Assembly: GCF_008642275.1 (NCBI RefSeq)
Contig: NZ_CP029189.1
Span: 1,168,501-1,232,500 of the forward strand
DNA: 64,000 nucleotides
Reading direction: 5' to 3'
Source of the DNA: Streptomyces venezuelae
GTDB taxonomy: Bacteria > Actinomycetota > Actinomycetes > Streptomycetales > Streptomycetaceae
The notes below the pieces were generated by a model that made no database searches, was not told the DNA's origin, and saw nothing but the letters and a program-made list of their open reading frames with translations. Shown here one piece after another: positions 60,627-64,000 of the stretch (position 1 is the stretch's first letter; each line of letters starts with the position of its first letter). Both the position numbers and the translations under genes were made by a program.

Positions 60627-61217
60627 TCAATCGGCCGTGGAGTCGGCCTTCACCAGACGGCGGACCTGAACCACGTAAAGGATTCCTGCCCACCAATAGA
60701 GGGTTGTACCCCATACGGCGAACGCCCATCCGAAAACTGCGGCCAACCAGGCCAACCAGCCGCTTCCGTCACTGAGCAGCAGCAGGGGAAACGCGTACAT
60801 CAGGTTGAAGGTGGCGGCCTTGCCGAGGAAGTTGACCTGCGGCGGCGGATAGCCGTGACGGCGCAGGATCCACACCATGACCAGCAACATCAGCTCACGC
60901 GCGAGCAGCGCCCCGGTGAGCCACAGCGGCAGAATCTCGCGATAGGTCAGACCGAAGAGCGTCGACAGGATGTACAGCCGGTCTGCGGCCGGATCGAGCA
61001 GCCGCCCGAGCTTGCTGATCTGATTCCAGCGCCGTGCGAGCTTCCCGTCGAGGTAGTCGCTGATCCCGCTGAGCATGAGGACGGCAAGGGCCCACCCGTC
61101 GTACTCCGCGAGGATCAGCCACAAGAACAGGGGCACGCCGGCCAGGCGAGCCATGCTCAGGATGTTCGGAATGGTGAAAATTCGGTCAGTCTGAACCCGA
61201 GTCTCCTGGACCTCCAC
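60627..61217 (-). CDS. CDP-alcohol phosphatidyltransferase (PgsA2-like)
   Basis: 196 residues from GTG 61217, with GGAGGCCCCCGG before it. The family signature D-x2-DG-x2-AR-x8-G-x3-D-x3-D reads DYLDGKLARRWNQISKLGRL followed by LDPAAD. Several membrane helices. Transfers phosphatidyl groups from CDP-diacylglycerol to an alcohol; acceptor unknown. Syntenic with M. tuberculosis Rv1822. The longer frame upstream crosses the rRNA terminator and is not coding. Confidence 0.9.
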   Translation of the reverse strand: MEVQETRVQTDRIFTIPNILSMARLAGVPLFLWLILAEYDGWALAVLMLSGISDYLDGKLARRWNQISKLGRLLDPAADRLYILSTLFGLTYREILPLWLTGALLARELMLLVMVWILRRHGYPPPQVNFLGKAATFNLMYAFPLLLLSDGSGWLAWLAAVFGWAFAVWGTTLYWWAGILYVVQVRRLVKADSTAD

Positions 61218-61304
61218 CCGGGGGCCTCCACTGTGACGGTAGAAAATGGTCGTTCGATGCCCCCTGACCCTACAGGAGTCCACACACGTGTCCTGAACGC
61301 AGAA

Positions 61305-61344
61305 AAGCCCCGCACCGAACCCCGAAGGGTTTGGTGCGGGGCTT
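61305..61344 (-). terminator. rRNA operon terminator
   Basis: An 18-bp stem with one G-U pair (61305-61322 with 61327-61344) and a CGAA loop, directly after the 5S gene on the minus strand. The loop and stem are typical of rRNA terminators. Confidence 0.9.
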
Positions 61345-61357
61345 CCCGCAATGATTG

Positions 61358-61475
61358 TTCGGCGGCGTCCTACTCTCCCACAGGGTCCCCCCTGCAGTAC
61401 CATCGGCGCTGAAAGGCTTAGCTTCCGGGTTCGGAATGTAGCCGGGCGTTTCCCTAACGCTATGACCACCGAAAC
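61358..61475 (-). rRNA. rrf: 5S ribosomal RNA
   Basis: 118 bases, minus strand. It begins GTTTCGGTGGTCATAGCG and ends GTAGGACGCCGCCG, the actinobacterial 5S signatures, with CCGAACCCGGAAGCTAAGCC in the middle. It lies after the 23S gene and before the operon terminator. Confidence 0.97.
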
Positions 61476-61550
61476 ACTATGAAATTTGAACGCTGGCGTA
61501 TTCACAGCCGTTCGTTATTTCAGAACTAACACAGTGGACGCGAGCAACTG
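61476..61550 (-). other. 23S-5S spacer
   Basis: 75 bases between the 3' end of 23S and the start of 5S, AT-rich compared with the rest. No tRNA. Confidence 0.7.

Positions 61551-64000
<2,450 letters not shown>

Overview
The window is high-GC DNA with GTG/ATG starts, GGAGG-type ribosome binding sites and the gene complement of a Streptomyces or close relative. The best support for this is a giant modular type I polyketide synthase (PKS), the DUF5999 and Sbp/DUF881 families, and a GarA-like FHA protein.

Layout. (1) 1-22274, minus strand: one uninterrupted PKS reading frame that runs off the left edge. Its order is a stand-alone loading ACP, then KS-AT-KR-ACP, KS-AT-KR-ACP, KS-AT-DH-KR-ACP, KS-AT-KR-ACP and KS-AT-DH (cut). 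All five AT domains carry malonyl-CoA signatures. If all domains work, the first part of the product is starter-CHOH-CH2-CHOH-CH2-CH=CH-CHOH-CH2-CH=CH-CO-. The starter must be loaded in trans because no loading AT or ligase precedes the first ACP. (2) 22.3-31.4 kb: an operon of two PH-domain membrane proteins, an unknown membrane protein, a divergent NarL-type sensor kinase/response regulator pair, a LAL-type (ATP-binding LuxR) regulator and a type II thioesterase. The thioesterase and the PKS share upstream CAGAA(A)CCCCTA boxes, which suggests co-regulation, plausibly by the LAL protein. (3) 31.4-47.2 kb: housekeeping and accessory genes. These are an isochorismatase-like protein, two FMN split-barrel proteins, LysR, MocR and PadR regulators, three EamA transporters, a START-like protein, a PhzF-like protein, a CPBP protease, a glutamate-cysteine-ligase-like protein and DUF5999. 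(4) 47.3-61.2 kb: glycine decarboxylase (gcvP) under a tandem glycine riboswitch, a PRC-barrel protein, a Y-family DNA polymerase, and the conserved actinobacterial block merR / DUF151 / ftsR-like merR / GarA-like FHA / DUF881 / sbp / DUF881. A sugar-nucleotide pyrophosphorylase and a CDP-alcohol phosphatidyltransferase follow. This order matches Mycobacterium tuberculosis Rv1822-Rv1832 apart from insertions and the absence of gcvH. (5) 61.3-64 kb: the 3' end of an rRNA operon on the minus strand (23S, 5S, terminator); the 16S gene lies off the right edge.

How it fits together. The left third is the right-hand boundary of a polyketide gene cluster (starter end of the assembly line, pathway regulator, editing thioesterase). 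The right half is chromosomal core sequence. No transposase, integrase, tRNA or real CRISPR array was seen.
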